Under the pieces are notes generated by a model. It was not told the DNA's origin. It did no database searches and was given only the letters and a program-made list of their open reading frames with translations. Below are positions 1 to 13,800 of a DNA stretch of 64,000 nucleotides, one piece after another; the first letter of the stretch is position 1; every line of letters starts with the position of its first letter. The position numbers and the translations under genes were made by a program. Source of the stretch: Casuarina equisetifolia (Eukaryota > Streptophyta > Magnoliopsida > Fagales > Casuarinaceae); NCBI GenBank assembly GCA_028551475.1, contig CM052356.1, forward strand, positions 30,097,884-30,161,883. The letters are read 5' to 3'.

Positions 1-3000
1 GGCCATGCACCTTTTGAAATGTGGCGATACCAAGAATCAAGATCACCTGCACAATCTTCTAGAACCTGCAGAAGAAAACGTTAAGGCGTTGAATTACTCA
101 GACTACAAAGAAGCCTTCTATATATAAAGTCTGATAAATAAGAAAAAGAAACCACCTGCGTATTTTTTATGTACGTATGTGCTTTTTTGAGAATCGGACC
201 ATACTCTTCAATAAGGTTGGTTGAAATAATTGCTTGTACAGTAAAAGCAGTATCCCACAATTGACTTCCATTATAACCCTGAAACAATGTCATTATGCAT
301 GGACCATAAAGTAAATTCAGCCTAAGATCACAACACACATCAATGAACCCATTCATTAGTGAAACATCACAGCAATGGCAGATTCAAATTGGTTCTATAA
401 AGGAACAACACCCACCTGCATTTTCATTCCATCTTCAGCAATCCACAAATAATCATATATCCTTGGAAGGTGCAACTTAAAAGCCTCTGAATTTGGATCT
501 TCCACAAAACAGCAGAGCATATTTAACACCTGTAAATCAGTGTGACCTCAAACTATGACTCTCATGTTAGAAAAAGACAGAGGAGAAAGGAGCCTAATAT
601 ATGAAGAATAGGAACAAATAGGACTTGAGTAACTGACAGTGAGCCATTAAAAGATTTAAATGATTTGATTTTGAACCAATGGGATCAGTGAAATTGTTCA
701 TAATCATTGGTTCTTCACAGGTGCTAGACAGCTGGCAGCATTCACTGCAATGACCTTATGCTTCTATTTAACAGGTAGAAAGTTCAACATAAAGTACATA
801 AAATTCGCACAAAATACCTTGTTTACAGGTCCTATGCAAATATAACGAGTATTTTCATCTTCATAGTGTATGTGCTCCATTGCAGTACGAAGAGCCTTTT
901 CTCTCAATCTTTTTCCAGGCCAACGCATTAAAACTGGTTCAACAAGCTTATGAAGAGATGCCCAAAGTATATCCTGCACCAGTGGATGTGGGTAGTACAG
1001 ATCTTCCTGGTAAAGAAAGCAATGTATCCTTTTGTCAATATAGCACAGTCCAAATGAAGTTATGCTTTGGCAGCTGTCAAAAACTGGTAAAATTAGCAAC
1101 AGAATTTTGCTTTCCTTTTAGTTTCTATACTCCCTTTCATTTTATTCAAACCATAGCATGCAGTCTCTCCATTTGACCTTATTTGCCTGGTTGCGAAATC
1201 CATAGATCAGTCGGGATACAGAAATTCAACCTGAAATGTATTGTGTCCTCATAGTAGAAAAGAATGGCTAGCTATACTAAATTCTGAACTATCAGTGAGT
1301 TTCTGAGGTTCAATGCTTTTCAGGGATGAAAGACGGATGTTTCCACATCCAGGATTACATTTTGGCTTGGCTGCATACCATTGCTACAAATGTAATGTTC
1401 ACGACTTCACTGCTAACAAGACACTCGCACTACATTAAGTCAGGAAGTCATGCCAAAATGTGGAAAGGTAACATATAAAATATGTCAAGTTACTCCCAAT
1501 ATTTTTCTCCACCTTAGACTTTATGATCAAAAAACAAATGGATGGCTAACAATAAATACATGCAACATGCCATTGATTCATCATAGTTGAGGTTTTCTAT
1601 TCTGTTAGCTCTGATTTAAGGTTAGAATCATTATAACAATCAGAGTCAGAAATTCCAGCACATAAGAGAATTATACTGGGTTAGAGGGGTTAAAGAATTG
1701 GACATTATACAGTTCGATATTCTATAAAGGGCTTACCTATGAACTGAATGACATGACTGAAACAGTAGCACTAACCCAAACCTAACTGACATCAGTCAGT
1801 TTCCAATGGTTTGCAGCGGAGTGTGACTTCAGATGTCACAGATAGGCACTTTTGCATACAGCATTCCTTTTATTCACTTGGGGAAGTCCAGAAGAAAGTA
1901 ATAATATTTATTACCATAGCTTTAAAAAGGGGGAAAATAACCACTAATGTTAACATACAAGGGAGGTAGTACAATAACTTCAACAGGAGTTGTAACAACT
2001 TGACTTTTACGTGTTTCTTGTGTCTGTAGGATATGATGTTTGCAGGCCTGCGATAGCTCATAGTCGTACCTAATTGAAAACGTTTCTTCATTGCACCACT
2101 CCCATATTTATTCATCTTCAGATTCTCCAACAATCTGTCCATTCCCAACATCCCTTATCTTTTGCACTAATCTCTTGAGCAGCTCTTCTTGGCTAGTCCA
2201 CCAGGTGAATTTCACCATTGCTATTTTTGGTGCAAGTACTAATTCACAGATTTTTTTTTTTTAATACACACGCACCTAAATTCATGCACTTCATGCACTT
2301 CATGCACCCAATGTCGCACCTGGGACCAAGAAGCCCCGGGTCCTGTTAGCTTACCACTAGTAGGTGATTGATGATTCACAGAGTTTCAAAACCAGGTCAC
2401 AATAGGACAATATTGGAATGTAAAATAAAGAAATATCCAAAGCTTTGATAAGGTTTGTTCCATTTTTCTCAAGGAAGTTAATGTCAAGTAAAGGAATTGA
2501 AATGTTTCTTAGATGAGCTTAGGATTGAGAAGACCAAGTAACAGTTTGACCAACCTTTGCACATTGATTGCGTGCCTGATCCCAATCTATTTCATGATAT
2601 GGGACGGAAAAAAGCTCCTTCCTCAAAGACAAAACTGTTGGTGTGATTGGGCCGACAAATCTCTTCCCATATAAGTAAGACATTGGCAAATAGACCATCC
2701 GGCAATGGCACCACATTCTTCCTGAAGTGTGAAAAGAAGATTAATTGCCTCTTTTTGAAAATATTATGGTGCAAGAATTAGACACTTAATACGTAGCCCC
2801 CCTAAAAGAAATTCACCTTGAAAGCATTCGGGCAACTGGAAATTTGAGCACTACTCTTTTTTTTTTTTCTTTTTTTTTTTTAAAAAAAAAGTCCATTTGA
2901 GAAGGCATTTTTAATTTGCTAACCAGAACATTAATATCATATCATGAGGAAGATGCTAAAACAGAATGCAGACAAAACAGAAATAATCAACTTGTATAAG

Positions 3001-6000
3001 CTACAAACTTAAACTTTTACAAAATACTCAGAACTATTACCTATTTATCTAGCAACCATCATCCATTTCCCAAAAAGAAACTTCTTTCATTTGTGAGAGT
3101 TTAATTGTTTTAATTGTAACCAAGTTTTGGTCATCATTGTCATTTGTTTGGCTACAATAAATTAATTTTCTTTTCAACTATCAAACTTCATCAATTGCAA
3201 GCAATCTTCAATTGTGAATCTGAGATCAATGCCATGCCAGATAAATAGATTGGGGAAGTGATGTTCGTAACTTCAATCAACACAATTTCAGATGTAACTA
3301 AAGTAATCAACTATGAAACGGATGGTGGTATAAAAACCATTTATTCTCTTTGATCCATAAAGTGAGACTTCCATCTTTTTTGCAATGTAATACGAGGCAT
3401 ATACCTGGATGGATAGGGAGCATGTAAGGAAGAAGCCACATCTCAGGAGGAAGGGGATTATTACCAGACCATTCAAATGCTCCAAGTACCTAATCACCAG
3501 GAAGAAGAATAACAGAAGATAAAGAAATATCATAGAGCACCAGAAAATATTGTCCACCATTTCACCTAACAGGATAAAGGAATAAGTTCTCAACTGAAAG
3601 CCACATCTTTCCCCATGATGTTATTGCAGTAGCACTCCCTTGGTCCAGAATCCAGTTCCGTCCTCGCTCCATAGCTCCTTGCCCATCATAAGCTCCTTCA
3701 CCAAGCAACCTTAATGTAACATAGTTTAAGACAGTACCAAACATGGTACTTGGGCCCTCGATGTGTAATCCCCACCCTCCATCTTTGTTCTGCAAGCACA
3801 TACAAAGTGTTTGACCAAACAGCAAGATTCTACAAAATGAAAAGACTCCAACAATTGCTCAAAATGACTAATAAATTGATAATATTTAATCTGGGAAAAA
3901 AGGCATGCTAAGCTGTAACAGTAACAATGTAGAAGGTAATCCTTACCTGATGATTGTAGAGATAGCGACGCATTTCCTTTTGATGTTCTTCAGATAAAAC
4001 CGCATTTAGAGCTCCAGTGATAGACAGGGTGATTATCTGATCCAATACATGAGCACAAAATATGTCAAGATGTAACATGATTATTTTTCTTGTAACAATT
4101 TAAAAAATGGAAGAAATGTACTTTGCCAAACCTCATACCTTTCCTTCAGGAAAATAGTTGCAGTCAAATACAATTCAACCATATGTAAGACTGTCACAAT
4201 AGCTTCCTCACTAAACGAGCAGACAGTGGACTTACCATGCCAGGCAAAAGAAACATTGGACCTCCATAGTCCCCTGACCAGTGTCCGTCGTGGGCCTGGA
4301 GAGTTGAATGGAAATTTATAGCCCTTCTTAATGTTCTTGTCACTATCTCCTCTGTAACATCTTCTGTTTCTTTTACTTTGACTTGGGGTAGAACTGAACC
4401 AAGAGGATTTTCTTTCGCAAACTACAATTCAGCAAGTGATGGCCAATGGTTAAACTGAAATAAAGAAAATTAGACATCAAAGAACTTAATATGCCCTTGC
4501 ATCCATTACTGGAGAACAAACAGTCTCGACCATTCTTCCTACCATAGTGGAGCTGTTTCTCATTGAAAAGATAACAGTGCACCAGTCTAGCACTTGAGTC
4601 TATGATTCAACTCCTAAGACTTACTTATGGAAAGGGAGGGGCCCTTTGACCCAAAGAGCAGAAGCTATAGTACAGCTATAAAAGAATCTCATTCTAACAC
4701 ACAGGTAAAAACATTCTTAATGACTTTTTGCTGTTTTAATGCCCTTTTTACTGTTTTAATTATGGAACTGCACATGACCTTTCATGATTTATTACTTATA
4801 TAAAAAAAATGGCACAAAAGTTCATATCTGATAATCTTATTGCCATATTGATTTTTGAAACTTATACTGACCAAATCGCAAAAAGTAACCAATTCAAAAT
4901 GATCCTAGCTACATGAGCCCAAACTCTTCCCCAATATAGCATAGAAGTGTGAGCTGCTCTTTAATTTAACCAAGAATTTACAATTGGAAGGTAAATCGCG
5001 TGCATTAGGGTTGAGAAAATTAACACATATAAGATGCCAACTGAATATCTTATTTATTTGATTTAGTCAAAACTCACTAGAGTAATATACGTAGCAGTTG
5101 TGCATATTAGCAAACAGTCCCAAAATAGTTAGAATGGTAAATAGCCTCATTGAAAAACAAAAGCGGTCTTCCCACAGCCTGATGCTACAAACAAAGGATT
5201 CCCACAGCCAAAATAGTACAGATTCTTCTTCTCTTGTGACAGAAACACAACTTAACCACAGAAATAAAAACATGAAAACCATAATCACTTTTCTTAGACC
5301 TTTTGTATCCTAAGTTATATTTCTAGATGTCTTCTTACACACACCTGAAGTACTTGAGCTGTATCACTTGTCATAAAGAGTACAATAATCACTGCTATGG
5401 TTGTTGAATATTTCATTCCTTGTATGACAGAGGAAATTACTTTTTGCCACATTACATAGGTTAAAACCACACTAGGAAATACTCAGTTGTATGACCAGCA
5501 TACAAGAAACACCCTCACACCTTGTCCTGCTACACTTAAAACTTGAGTCTCCGAAGCTCAATCACTAAAAGGTAAGGCACAATAAAAGACTGATACATAT
5601 TAAATTTCTGGAGTCTAGTAAAACGAACAAGCATGTCTAAATACAACAATGCAATGAAATTAAAATGAAAGACATCGTATGAACATGGTTGTATACCAAA
5701 AGATGACAGAGCATGTTGGCACATATATAATGACCAAAGTTTAAATTAAATTAATTAAAAAAGAATCGACAATTCCGGATTGCTCCCTAAAAGAAAGAAA
5801 ATAAGAACTAAAATGAATTCTGGGATGAAGGGATTCTTTAGGATTTTTTTTCAAAGAAAAAGAAAGAGACAACGTAGAGATGGAGATTACAAGTCCCCAG
5901 AACCGAGACGTTTTAGCAAACACTAGTGGGAAAAACTAGAACAGGAAACCAAAATCACAACAAAGAAAACGCTTGCGTGTGTAACGCAACTTCTTGTTTC

Positions 6001-6572
6001 TGACTTTGACTCTGCACTAAAGTCACATGGTTTGGCTCGATGACTACGAAATGGCAACAATTAAATAAACTCATCTAACCAGACTACGCAACTAATTCCG
6101 TCGAACATGACCTCTATCATATTGAGGGTTTAACCCATCCGACTTCCGATCCCTCTCTTTTCCTATCGAATGTCATTCAGCCCTTGAAGCTCAGGACACA
6201 AACAGAAGTCACTCAAATCTCCCTGAAGTAGAAACGAGGTGACATTCTTCGAATAGTAAAAAAAAGCTTCAAAGCATGGCAATCATATTTTCAATATTTT
6301 CAGTGACTCTAGTGCATGCTTGTCCCCATTTATTCCAACCATATATATAAGTCTATTGTTGTGTATATATTTACATGAATCCGCATGAGTAGATCTGAGC
6401 TATGCTTTTTCTCGAAACGATTGTCGGAGAAGTTTCTGCGAGCCGCTTCGATCTCGGCGATCTCTTCAGGCGATCCGAGCTTTGGGTCGAACTCCCAAAG
6501 TTGCCGTCCAACGTGATTGTTCGTCGTCCGCAGCCATGGACTTCCTCCCTCGGCGACCTTCAGCTTCCACAT
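1..6572 (-). CDS. CAS1: Cycloartenol synthase, 5' part (ten exons; 3' part outside the window)
   Basis: Oxidosqualene cyclase that cyclises 2,3-oxidosqualene to cycloartenol, the first committed step of plant sterol synthesis, at the ER membrane. Coding exons read on the minus strand: 6375-6572 (starts [10 protein letters not shown]), 4236-4421, 3947-4036, 3595-3789, 3405-3489, 2555-2721, 818-1006, 416-529, 156-278 and 1-65 (cut). All joins keep frame and give about 470 residues of a family protein of about 757-760. Visible family motifs: [12 protein letters not shown] (exon 2), [10 protein letters not shown] (QW motif, exon 4), [11 protein letters not shown] (exon 5), [20 protein letters not shown] with His257 (exon 6), [12 protein letters not shown] (exon 7), GYNGSQLWD with Tyr410 (exon 9). 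The MWCHCR form points to a sterol-type cyclase, not beta-amyrin (MWCYCR) or lupeol (MLCYCR) synthase. The catalytic DCTAE and residues 477/481 lie beyond position 1, so cycloartenol specificity is inferred from overall similarity. Small oddities: GHWSGD for the usual GHWPGD, and exon 1 ends MRIH, not MRIQ. The start was chosen because exon 1 is 198 bp, as in the neighbouring cyclase. Confidence 0.9.
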
Positions 6573-7264
6573 TTTCTGCTACTCGTACAATGATCTCCAA
6601 TCAACAACACGGCAGAGAGAAACTGGTCTCCACAGAATGCAGAGAAAAATGATTGCCGTAAATAAAGGAGTAAGTTCACAATGTGGATCAGATTTATGGC
6701 ATTATTTTGCTGCAACGAAGAAAATATGACTCTGTAGTTCGAGAGAAAACCAAAGCGAATAGTGAGAGAGAGGGAGAAAGAAAGAAAAAGCGTTGAATGT
6801 AATTATCTCCACCACACCTGACCCAAACCAAAAGACAGAATCACTTTAAAATACAACAAATGAAAAAAGAAAAGCCGAACCTGAGAGAGAGAGATTGGAA
6901 ATACAAAATAAAGCAAATGAGAGAGAGAAGACAGATGGAATGCCGGGAGACGAGGAAGACAGCGTATAATGCGACGGAATTGGAATTTTTTTTTCTATTT
7001 TCGCGGGAATACGAAAAGTTTAAGGGAAAGTATTCGGCAAATACAAATATGCTCTTTCATTTCGCCGGACCTTCAAACTCGAATCCCAAGATTGAAAGAG
7101 AGGGTGGGACATGGAGCACTGACTACCACATCGGAGAGGACGTGCATGTTGCCCACCAGGCGGAAATTAATTTCAGGTCTTTGGGGCTTCGCTGGCACCG
7201 GGAGTTCGAGGATGGTTGTGAACCACAGGAGTCGATCACGTGGCCCTGGAGGAGCGTAGAGTAA
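6573..7264 (-). promoter_or_regulatory. Putative leader and promoter of the cycloartenol synthase gene
   Basis: Upstream of the minus-strand start codon at 6572. On the minus strand, 6740-6960 is pyrimidine-rich (CT runs), as is common in plant leaders. An AG directly before the start codon (minus-strand reading ...gagtagcag then aaaATG) could be the acceptor of a 5'-UTR intron, as in the sister gene. I see no convincing TATA box. A 134-codon plus-strand reading frame at 6860-7264 has no recognisable domain and is probably chance. Confidence 0.35.
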
Positions 7265-10200
7265 TCTGCCATTTCAGTAACAGGCGTCGTTGTCAGACAA
7301 CTCTGCTGTGCGACAAGCCACAGTGCACGTTCTAACGTTGGAGAATCTTGTGCAAGGCGGCGAATTTTAACATTCTTTTTCTTTCCTTCAACGTTAAACT
7401 ATTACTTTCGGATATTTAATTTTCATCTACGGCCCATATAGGATCAAATCAATGTGTTACGCCTTTTAAAATTAGGCCTAGGTAATTACAAATCATCATA
7501 GGATTATGTAAATGTATTATTTTATCCAATTATTAATAAAATTTGTTAAGATACTGTCTTTATCTTTTTAAAAAAAATTGTTACAAATTTTTCTCTCATA
7601 TCAACAAGATAAACAAATAATTTTAATATAAACAAATTTTTTTTTCACAAAATTGAGGTACGTGACAAATAATATCTAATGTTAATTATTACCTAAACAT
7701 TTTGTATGAGTTAGGCATGTGATTGGCTTCATCAAGGACAATATGAAAAATAACCTAAACTCATTAAATGTATATTTATATGTAAAGAATATGATTGTTT
7801 TATATAGAAATTATATAGAATATACATCAAATCTCAGCAAAGAAAGGTGCTTTTGAGTGTATGAGGATAGAAAGTAAGAATTACAAATAGTTGGTGCATG
7901 TGATGCTGCTTAAGAACAATTGGGAGAATACGTCAGTGCATGCCACATTTTATTATAAAGTATTACTTATTTATTAAGAAAGTTTGACGCACTAAACGAC
8001 TTTGATGTCATTAATGCAAAGCCGCGTAGAATTATAGGCAATCTTGAGCCTACCGTCTATGAATGCAAGCTGTCGGTTCGGTGGAAGTCACAAAGCCAAA
8101 TACAATGATGATGAATTATCCTTTTCTTCAAGTTTTATGCAAAATTAGCCACGTAGCTTGACCATCTATAAAAAATTAGAGTCGAGATCTCTCAAATTTT
8201 TTTAATTTTTTTTAAAGCAAGGCTCAGCTCAAATACTAGTGTTAAATTTGAGACAAAAATGTTTAAAATAATGTTTACAACCAATTGAATTAAACACTAA
8301 ATAACTTCAAAAATCTTTTTACCTTTTATAGTTTTGTATTTGTTGTACCTTTTAAAAAATGCTTCCAATCATTGAAGAGTGTAGTTGAGATAATAATGAA
8401 AATTTATGTTAAAAATTTCATGAATTTTAGATATATCGTTACTTTTCAATTTAAGCCATTAAAAAAAGTTGGATAGAATGCTAGGTTTTAAAAAATAAGT
8501 GCTCCCAAACGTGATAGCGATGATTAACAAGTATTGACCTTTTTTCTTTAAATACAAGGCATCCCATCAAATTAAGATCATTGAATGCAGTGGCCAACGA
8601 CAAATCTCCACATTCAATCATTTATTCATTTATTGGAGGAAGCAATATTAAAGAAGATGACTTTGGTCAAATGCCTCAATTATTGGTGGCTTCTTTTCCT
8701 TTGGGAAATTAAATTAATATAAGTTCAAATATATTGTATATTTTACATTATTAACAAAATGGCATGTTGAGTTTCTGTAGAAAGTGTCTTTCTAATTTCA
8801 GGACATAAGGGCAGTTACCCGGTATTAGGAAACGTTGTCAACCCAAATTTGGCATCTGTGACCACAGTCCAGTGAAAATAAATGGATGCTTTTCAGAGCC
8901 ATACGGATTCATGAAAATTAAAGCTGCTTTGCTGGTTCCGTTGAGGACGTACCAAGTTGTGTATCTCATTAAGGTACAACCTCAAAGGTGTAAGAAACAC
9001 ACACAATAATAAATTCCTAGTACGGTGGTCTGCACCACAATTACAGAGAACTTAATTGATACCCAGTAGAAGTACGTACATAGACACAGAGGGTTGTTAG
9101 TTTTACTAAATGTAGCAGGGAAATCTAACTTTCAATTCTTGTCCCACTTGCCGAATTTTCGTAGCAATCCATCCAACCTTAGTTGTTCAAGGTGATGCGA
9201 GAAGGAGAAGGAAGTCCTATGTAGAAATAAATCCTTGAGCTTGTTTTTTTTTTTTTTTTTTTTAATAATATTTTTTAACCAATAATGGTATAAGGAAATA
9301 TTATTGTACTCCCATAAAAGTGGACCTGGACGTTGTGCATGCATCTGGACTCTAAGCCCAAAATACCAAAATCACTGGTTGTGGAATTAGGATATGGCTA
9401 ACATAGATCCACATGGATTCGAGCTGGCTTCTGCCAAAGGCCGATGGGCTTCGACTTTTCTGATTTAAACACCTTAAACACCTTATCTCGGTTTATGGGT
9501 GGCTCATGTAGCGAGAGTTATTTTTGTTAATAAAAATTAGTGTACAAAAATATGAATACATACTTTAACATTACAAAGATCAATTTAGCTTTAATATTAC
9601 GAAAAACAGCACCTTCTGGAGTTGGTACAGTGGGCTTGAAATGTAACTAGTTTATCGCCTCTTGAGGAATAAAGAAGAGAACAACTTCAGGACTTACATG
9701 CACATGCAAGAACAAACCCAAGCCAGAACTTTCCAAGAACATGAGCCAAAGAATTCTCATCGATGCATCATACAAGCAAATGTTAAGTTGTAACTTTATC
9801 ACCGATTTTTATGACAAAAGAAAAGGCTTATTATGAGACTTGGAACTCAATGGCTATGTCAATCGGCTGCAAACAAGGGGCGGCATTGGATGTTTGCAGA
9901 GTACGTGGTTGTCAAAAAGGTTGAATAGATTGTACCCGGAAAATGTCCATTTTTATGCTCGAGAGCATGTTGTCCTTCTTTCTTGTATCCAAGGACTTCC
10001 ATTTCACAACTTCGAAATCTTTATTATTATCTACATTCTCTTCTAATAATATTCACAGTTGTCTATTATTGTTGACTACTATATTGATTTTATTGATAAT
10101 TGGAACCAGGCTGCTGAGAGATACACAAACTTAAGGTCCCTGTAACACTGGCAAGATCAGTTATTCATGAGCTTTAAATAAGATTTTCAGCAAAACAACC

Positions 10201-10450
10201 ACCAACCACGAGATTGGTTGAGCGATGGGTCTCCTCCGAAAAGGAAGAACTGCCCAATCGAATGCTGTCGTACTTCGTTTAAAATGGGAAAAGTTATAAT
10301 AATAATATACACAGCTTTGGCTGCATCCTACAGCATTATGGGGACCTCAACTTTGTCTTATGAGAATTCTTTTCATAAGTTGCGTTATACTCGGGCATAA
10401 GTTGACAACGAGTGTAGATGGAAGGGACATCCTTGTAATTCTGTCGCTAC
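7265..10450. other. Intergenic DNA between two head-to-head cyclase genes
   Basis: About 3.2 kb of AT-rich sequence with homopolymer runs (for example the T run near 9244-9263). Short reading frames near 9132-9344 and 9840-10134 resemble nothing I know and lack splice or start context. I see no RNA gene or intact mobile element. It must carry the plus-strand cyclase promoter at its right end and possibly distal elements for both genes. Confidence 0.6.
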
Positions 10451-10458
10451 AAGGTTTC

Positions 10459-10467
10459 TATATAAGG
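10459..10467 (+). promoter_or_regulatory. TATA box of the lanosterol synthase-like gene
   Basis: TATATAAGG at this position, about 30-40 bp before a likely transcript start near 10495. A leader exon would run to 10595, where the donor AAG|GTAAAAAG is followed by a 5'-UTR intron (10596-10855, acceptor CTTTTAG). Coding exon 1 then begins at 10856 with a short leader before the ATG at 10885. Confidence 0.55.
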
Positions 10468-10884
10468 ACCATAAACTTTTGCAACCCATAACAACAAAGG
10501 ATTCCACATAAACTTTGCCAACTAGGTTCTCTAAGTTTTGAGAGTATAGTGAGAGGCAAATATCTCCTCCTTTCCCAGCTTTTCACTCCAAGAAGGTAAA
10601 AAGATGCATTGTCAATTCAATTTTTTTTTATTTTTATGAATATACGAGTTTATTTATTTAAAAATAATAGAATTTAAAAGCTTAAGACTATTACTCTAAC
10701 ATTACAATTTCTTCAAATTATGATACAACAAAGTATTCATTTGAAGGAACTTAATATTTATAAATAGATATATTCTTTTATGTACTAATTTTTTGACTAT
10801 TTTAATTTAATAACATGTAGTGATTTTTATACTTCTACCATGTCTTCTCTTTTAGGTGTAAGGGGCTGGCAAGCTGAACAGAGA

Positions 10885-13800
10885 ATGTGGAAGCTCAAGC
10901 TTTCTGCAGGCGATGAGTTGTGGCTTAAGAGCATTAATAATCATATTGGGAGACAATATTGGGAGTTCGACCCGGATCTTGGAACACCTGAAGAGCGAGC
11001 GCAAGTGGAAAGAGCCCGTGATGGGTTTAAGAAGAATAGGTTTCAAGCTAAACAAAGTTCTGATCTCTTAATGAGACTCCAGGTCGAACATAGAAAAAGC
11101 TCTACTTTTCTCTAATAGTCATCTTTCTTGTCAACTATTCATTTATGGAAAGTGAATGCTCAGAAACAGACTTAAAGGGAGCAAGACACTAATTATACTT
11201 TTCACTTACATGGAATTATTTATACTTTTCATCTAAATTTGGAAGTGAATTCTCAACAGTATCAGCTTCATGGAAAGATTAGGCACAAAGCAAGGTCTTT
11301 TTGCAAAACATATTGTAATGGTATTTCCTGTACAGTTTGCAAAGGACAATCCATGTGAGATGCTGCTGCCTGAGGTGAAAGTTCAAACGGAAGGAGAAAT
11401 AAGTGACGAAGCAGTGGGAGAGGTATTGAGAAGGGCGTTGAGGTTCTATTCAACTCTGCAGGCTGAAGATGGTTTCTGGCCTGGGGACTACGGGGGACCA
11501 TTGTTTCTCTTACCTGGCTTGGTAAGCTCTTTTCACTTCCCATCTTTTGCCCCGTAATGGGTTTTTTTCCCCACTTTTTTAGGAAGGGATGCTTGTTTCA
11601 TGTAAATTAGCTCAAAGTCTAATAAAATTAACTTATGGATTGAAAAGATATTTTTGTCATACTTAAAGCAAATATTTAAGCAGTTAAAACAATTACTTTC
11701 TAATAATTGTATCTTTATAATGTGAAACGACTTCAATAATCTTTTGTACTTTAAACATATATTGAGGGTTCATAATTGAACATATTTTATAACAAATTAA
11801 TCTAGAGTTTGATACTGTATAAATGAGACTAAGTTTCAATTTAAAAACTAAGGATTAAATATTTTTAATGTAAGATTTTTATGTTCCATATTCTTATTTA
11901 GATCACTCTTTCTAAAAAGAAGGACATGGTCTACTTGACAACCCTGGCAAAAAAAAAAAAAAATCAAAAGGATGTACGAAATAAATAATTATCTCTTTAG
12001 CATGCAGCTCGAGCTTCTTATTTATACACCAAAGGATAGGGACTTCAGAAATAATACGGTGAGAGGTTCTTATTTCATTTTCAAATTCTTCCAAACTTAT
12101 ATTCTGTTTGAAATGTCAAGCAAATCTAGATATAAGAAAGCAATAGAATGGTTTTATTTTTTTTTTCTTTTGCTTTAAACTTTTGAGGATTCGTTTTGAT
12201 ACTGCGACCATTTCAAGCAAATATAAATGCATTTTATAAATGTATTCTCTTACTACATTATTGAAGAAAACAACAACATCTCAAATGTGCACTCTTCGTA
12301 TCGATGCTTTTGGCCTTTGTCATCTGTTTCTCGTCCTTTTTTCTTTGTTTTTAGACTGGTCCCCACTTATACTCACATCAGACGTGCTTCATAGAAAATT
12401 CAATGATAAATCAAATTCAAAGATAAACCATAAGAGATTTGGACAATCTTTGTGCTTATTCCTCTTATTTTATTGAATATATTTTTATTTTTATGTAATC
12501 TACAACTAAAGACTGATCCCGTGCCCGTTTCAATGTCTCCTACTAACACTGCATATCTAATATTTGCGTCGATCCTCCCACCTTCCCCTCCTCAAGAAAA
12601 GAAAACTAAAAGGACTATTACTCATGGTTCAAATTGACCCCACTTATTTTTTTACTTTTTTCCCCCCTCTTTGAAAAGCTTAGAGGCACACCTAACAGAA
12701 AAGGCTAAAATATGAAGAAACCTTTTGATTTAGACAGTGTCTTGTTTATACATTTTTTAAAAAGCATTTGTCTTGTATTATTGGTCTTGTTTGGTATCTT
12801 AAAATTGACTAGAGATGAGAACCTTGTGTCATAAGTAAAATTACAAACTAAATAAAACTTAAGCCATGTTTTTCACTTGTACGGAAGATAGTGATTTTTT
12901 TTATAAGAATATACTTGAATTAATATGATATTTGGGTACAAAATGGCTTGAATATTATAGAACTATAGAATACAAATCAGTCAACCTCTCATTTGAGTTG
13001 CCCAATATTTGCTCGAACCTTTTGAGGGAATGGTCCCCTCTGTATTATTGGGAGCCAAAACTAATACTTGCCTCATATATGTGGTTTCTTCATTAGATTG
13101 ATTTGGTTCTCTTAGTAGATCTTCTGGCGGATAATCGGGATTTGTAAAAACCCAATAATCAAGCAATATTCCTCACTTCTTGTGACAATGAATTATCATA
13201 TAAACCTTAAGCTACTCTTTACAAAAAATAAATAAATAAAGATTTCATTTTAGAGGAACAAGATTTATCATACGATGTTTTATCACCTTTCAATTTCTCC
13301 GAATAAGTTGATATATCATATCGATCAGTTTAACTTCATAATCATATTCGTCCTTATTTGCTTTTAGTAATTGTCAATGGTCATAGGATATAATAAAATC
13401 TGTACTGTTGTCTACGTTATTATCCTCCAAAAAAATTAAATATGTAAAAAAATAAAATAGTTTGTTGAAAGCAACCTTGACATTTGGCTAGGGCTTGTCC
13501 CCGCATTATTGTTCGTCGATGCTGATGATTCTATATTTGTTTACTTTATAGCAATTCATCTGCTTTGTGATTGGAAGAGTAACAATTGTACAATCTAAAC
13601 ATCTTATTCGGGCTGGAATCATCATTAGAACTAGACAGGAGTTGTATGTTCGAATTTTGCCGAACCAGAAGTTGAAGGCTTCTTTTAAATGGATTCCACA
13701 ATCTATGAATGCAACGTGTTGTGTTCCAAACATGTTCTTTTCGGATAAAATCATTAACCACGTTGATTTTTTAGTGGGAATATTTTTCTTAAAGACAACT

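Noticed and set aside
6860..7264. Plus-strand ORF of 134 codons upstream of the cycloartenol synthase gene
   Set aside because: Low-complexity charged N-terminus, no recognised domain, no splice context; lies in the putative CAS leader and promoter.
9840..10134. Overlapping plus-strand ORFs between the two cyclase genes
   Set aside because: No domain, low codon quality, different frames open over the same bases; probably chance.
12981..13166. Minus-strand ORF containing [17 protein letters not shown]
   Set aside because: Could be an old element fragment, but too short and unmatched to name.
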